Assembly (NCBI GenBank): GCA_021299695.1
Contig: JAJTEK010000014.1
Coordinates: forward strand, 1 to 64,000
Direction: 5' to 3'
Source of the DNA: Pirellula sp.
Lineage (GTDB): Bacteria; Planctomycetota; Planctomycetia; Pirellulales; Pirellulaceae
DNA length: 64,000 nucleotides
Positions 62,464-64,000 of the stretch are shown piece after piece; the stretch's first letter is position 1; every line of letters begins with the position of its first letter. The position numbers were made by a program, and so were the translations under genes. A model generated the notes under the pieces. It was given only the letters and a program-made list of their open reading frames with translations, was not told the origin of the DNA and ran no database searches.

Positions 62464-64000
62464 GATTCAACTTCCTTCACCAAATCAAGGTAATAATCCG
62501 AGTTCCAATTTTGAATCGCGTTTAGGCAAGATCGTACCACCAACTTGCATTCGCTCATGTCGGGAATCGTGAGTGATCGTGTAATTGTAGTGTTATGCGA
62601 ATAATTATTTATGAATTTCCAGACCTTCTCGCGGACGACTTCGTCTGGAAAGATTCGATCCATTTTACCCTTGAGTCCAATGGATAAAGGAATCATTATC
62701 CCCCCAAAGGCTTCCATGAATCGGCGAACAACATTCGGAAGGCTCAGCAAACTCGTATAATCACCTGTCGCCGAATTATCAAACTGATACAGTGTTGAGA
62801 AAAGGAAGTGATATTCCGATTTGAACTTTAAAAGCTCCTTTGGAATTGGCTCAAGGACTGCTTCGCCGTCATCCATACGCGTGACAAGAACAACACCCCA
62901 TTTCTTCCATAACGCATAATCTTTTTTGTTTTTTTCGTCATCCACCGCCCACTCACGAATCAAGTTGAAGAACTCAAAGCTATGCGTTGAAAGGAAGAGC
63001 TGGCAACACCCGGAAAGTTGTGTCTTGATGAGCGCATAGGTGTTGAAAAGGTGGTTCGCGTCGAGGCTTGAGATAGGGTCATCAATGAAAATTCGAGTCT
63101 CAGCTAGCGGTTGTTGTCCATCCTGGACTCTTGTGATGAAGTAGGCGAAAGCAATTGCTGTTCGTTCGCCCTCGCTCAGGTTCTTGGCTACATTTGTTCC
63201 ACGAACGATCTGAAACCGCTTTTCACTCGAGACTGTAACCCTCAAATCGTTCTTTCCAAAGTAGGCTGAAAGCAGTTCGTTGATCCGCTCAGATCCCTTC
63301 GCGGCATCTGATAAATCCCTCTCTAATTTTTCGATTTCTGCCTCTAATTCGCATAATTTTTTTGATTGATTGTCGATGTTTAGTTCCAGCGTTTCAACTT
63401 CCTTTTTTGTCTCGTTGTATCTTTCCTCTATGACAAAGTATGCTGCAAAATGCTTTTCAAGTGCGAGGAGCGCCTCGTTGCGATTCTTTTCGAAGGCGAT
63501 GGTTCTTTGGTTGTGTGAGTCAATGACATTATTGATCGCCTCGATTTTAGCGGCGATTTGGTCGTCAGGATCATCAAACATCGGGAGTTCAATAACATCA
63601 AATGCCTTTGTCTGCTTTGCCCGCACAAGTCGTTCTAAGGCTTGTAAAGCGCATAACCTTTCGCTCAAAGTATTGTTCAGAGAACTCTCTTCAACCACGA
63701 ATCGTTCAACAAGTTCTGGGTAGAAGTCGTTCCTGTGATCTAGAGGGATTTTCTCCTTCATCGCCTCTTCTATTGTACGACCAAGATTTACGAGATCTCC
63801 CATCAGACTCTTGTATTCGGCAGAAAAGTGCCCTTCGAGTTGATCTAATAAATCCCTGGGTAACAAATGCCCGCAGAATTGGCAGACGGCTTCATCGTCA
63901 TGTATTTGTAGGCCATCGTTTACCCAGCGTTCAATTGTCGGGTTCTCTTTGAGTCGTTGGATTGGTTCGCTTGCGGTGACTGTTCTAGCAAGTAATGAGG
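62460..64000 (-). CDS. AAA_13-type (RloC/PrrC-like) ATPase, 5' end cut by window
   Basis: The reading frame stays open from the stop at 62460 to the right edge; the start at 63866 in the track is a TTG inside the gene. Visible are a zinc-like pair (CQFCG near the right edge), a long coiled coil (IEERYNETKKEVETLELNIDNQSKKLCELEAEIEKLERDL) and the C-terminal ATPase half: NLSEGERTAIAFAYFITRVQDGQ (signature), IFIDDPISSLDANHLFNT (Walker B plus D-loop) and LFLSTHSFEFFNLI (His switch). This is the AAA_13 family, which includes anticodon nucleases PrrC and RloC. The terminal domain ends with KFINNYSHNTT but no anticodon-nuclease triad was confirmed. Walker A lies beyond the window. It is coupled to the Fic-like gene. 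Confidence 0.85.
   Translation of the reverse strand, partial: SLLARTVTASEPIQRLKENPTIERWVNDGLQIHDDEAVCQFCGHLLPRDLLDQLEGHFSAEYKSLMGDLVNLGRTIEEAMKEKIPLDHRNDFYPELVERFVVEESSLNNTLSERLCALQALERLVRAKQTKAFDVIELPMFDDPDDQIAAKIEAINNVIDSHNQRTIAFEKNRNEALLALEKHFAAYFVIEERYNETKKEVETLELNIDNQSKKLCELEAEIEKLERDLSDAAKGSERINELLSAYFGKNDLRVTVSSEKRFQIVRGTNVAKNLSEGERTAIAFAYFITRVQDGQQPLAETRIFIDDPISSLDANHLFNTYALIKTQLSGCCQLFLSTHSFEFFNLIREWAVDDEKNKKDYALWKKWGVVLVTRMDDGEAVLEPIPKELLKFKSEYHFLFSTLYQFDNSATGDYTSLLSLPNVVRRFMEAFGGIMIPLSIGLKGKMDRIFPDEVVREKVWKFINNYSHNTTITRSLTIPDMSECKLVVRSCLNAIQNWNSDYYLDLVKEVES

Noticed and set aside
54289-64000. attL/attR duplication of the tRNA-Arg 3' end
   Set aside because: No second copy of the T-arm or acceptor sequence and no integrase were seen to the right edge, so an attachment site is not claimed.
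1-64000. CRISPR array
   Set aside because: No series of regularly spaced direct repeats with unique spacers was seen; the repeats found are tandem or inverted without spacers.
62460-64000. Anticodon nuclease (RloC/PrrC) assignment
   Set aside because: The AAA_13 core is clear, but the nuclease catalytic residues could not be confirmed and the N terminus is cut off.

Overview
The window looks like chromosome from a planctomycete, most likely Pirellulales (Rhodopirellula/Blastopirellula-like). The evidence is gene content: two DUF1549/DUF1553 cytochrome-type proteins, a DUF1501 protein, a large PVC-type CxxCH heme-binding propeller protein, a PmoA-like DUF6807 protein, TolC-like and RND proteins with planctomycete-style lipoprotein signals, and many conserved proteins with no recognisable domain. 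DNA is GC-rich with short intergenic gaps over about 1-54 kb and visibly AT-richer over about 58-64 kb.

Layout. 1-7 kb: a partial PpiD/SurA-like periplasmic foldase (3' end cut by the window), topA, an unusual GXGXG plus glutamate-synthase-like FMN-barrel pair, a Nudix hydrolase and a PduO-type cobalamin adenosyltransferase. 7-15 kb: two overlapping lipoprotein genes (PEGA domain; HExxH), a GNAT-like protein whose 5' end looks frameshifted, the heme-binding propeller protein and a PmoA-like protein. 15-24 kb: RND/MMPL exporter, HAD phosphatase coupled to an HtrA protease, a family 9 glycosyltransferase and a 976-residue TolC-like lipoprotein. 24-34 kb: a SulP transporter carrying STAS and a PII-like tail, then a minus-strand run of an unknown gene, RidA, rsmA, DUF1549/DUF1553, an isoaspartyl peptidase and an unknown secreted protein. 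34-41 kb: an unknown gene coupled to a SNF2 helicase, DUF2752 coupled to a HemW-like radical SAM protein, a lone FliF-like protein and an HTH protein. 41-48 kb: gcvP behind a tandem glycine riboswitch, and a tgt-dadA-epimerase operon. 48-54 kb: an orphan NMT1-type binding lipoprotein and a DUF1549/DUF1553-DUF1501-WD40 operon.

54.2-64 kb: immediately after tRNA-Arg(CCT) the gene content becomes a defence/mobile island, all on the minus strand. It holds hsdR (type I restriction), a tightly packed DUF262 / DUF3696-AAA ATPase / unknown triad, a multiply deleted DUF1016 nuclease remnant, a Fic-C-terminal-like winged-helix protein and an AAA_13 (RloC/PrrC-like) ATPase that runs off the right edge. 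hsdM and hsdS are not in the window; in known loci with R-linked ORFs they would be expected upstream, beyond base 64000.

The strongest candidates for something new are the SulP-STAS-PII fusion, the DUF262/AAA/unknown triad, the orphan FliF-like protein and the GXGXG/FMN-barrel pair. Many ORF-track starts are upstream artefacts. Starts were reset using signal peptides, overlaps and ribosome binding sites as stated per gene. No database search could be run, so all family names rest on motif recognition.
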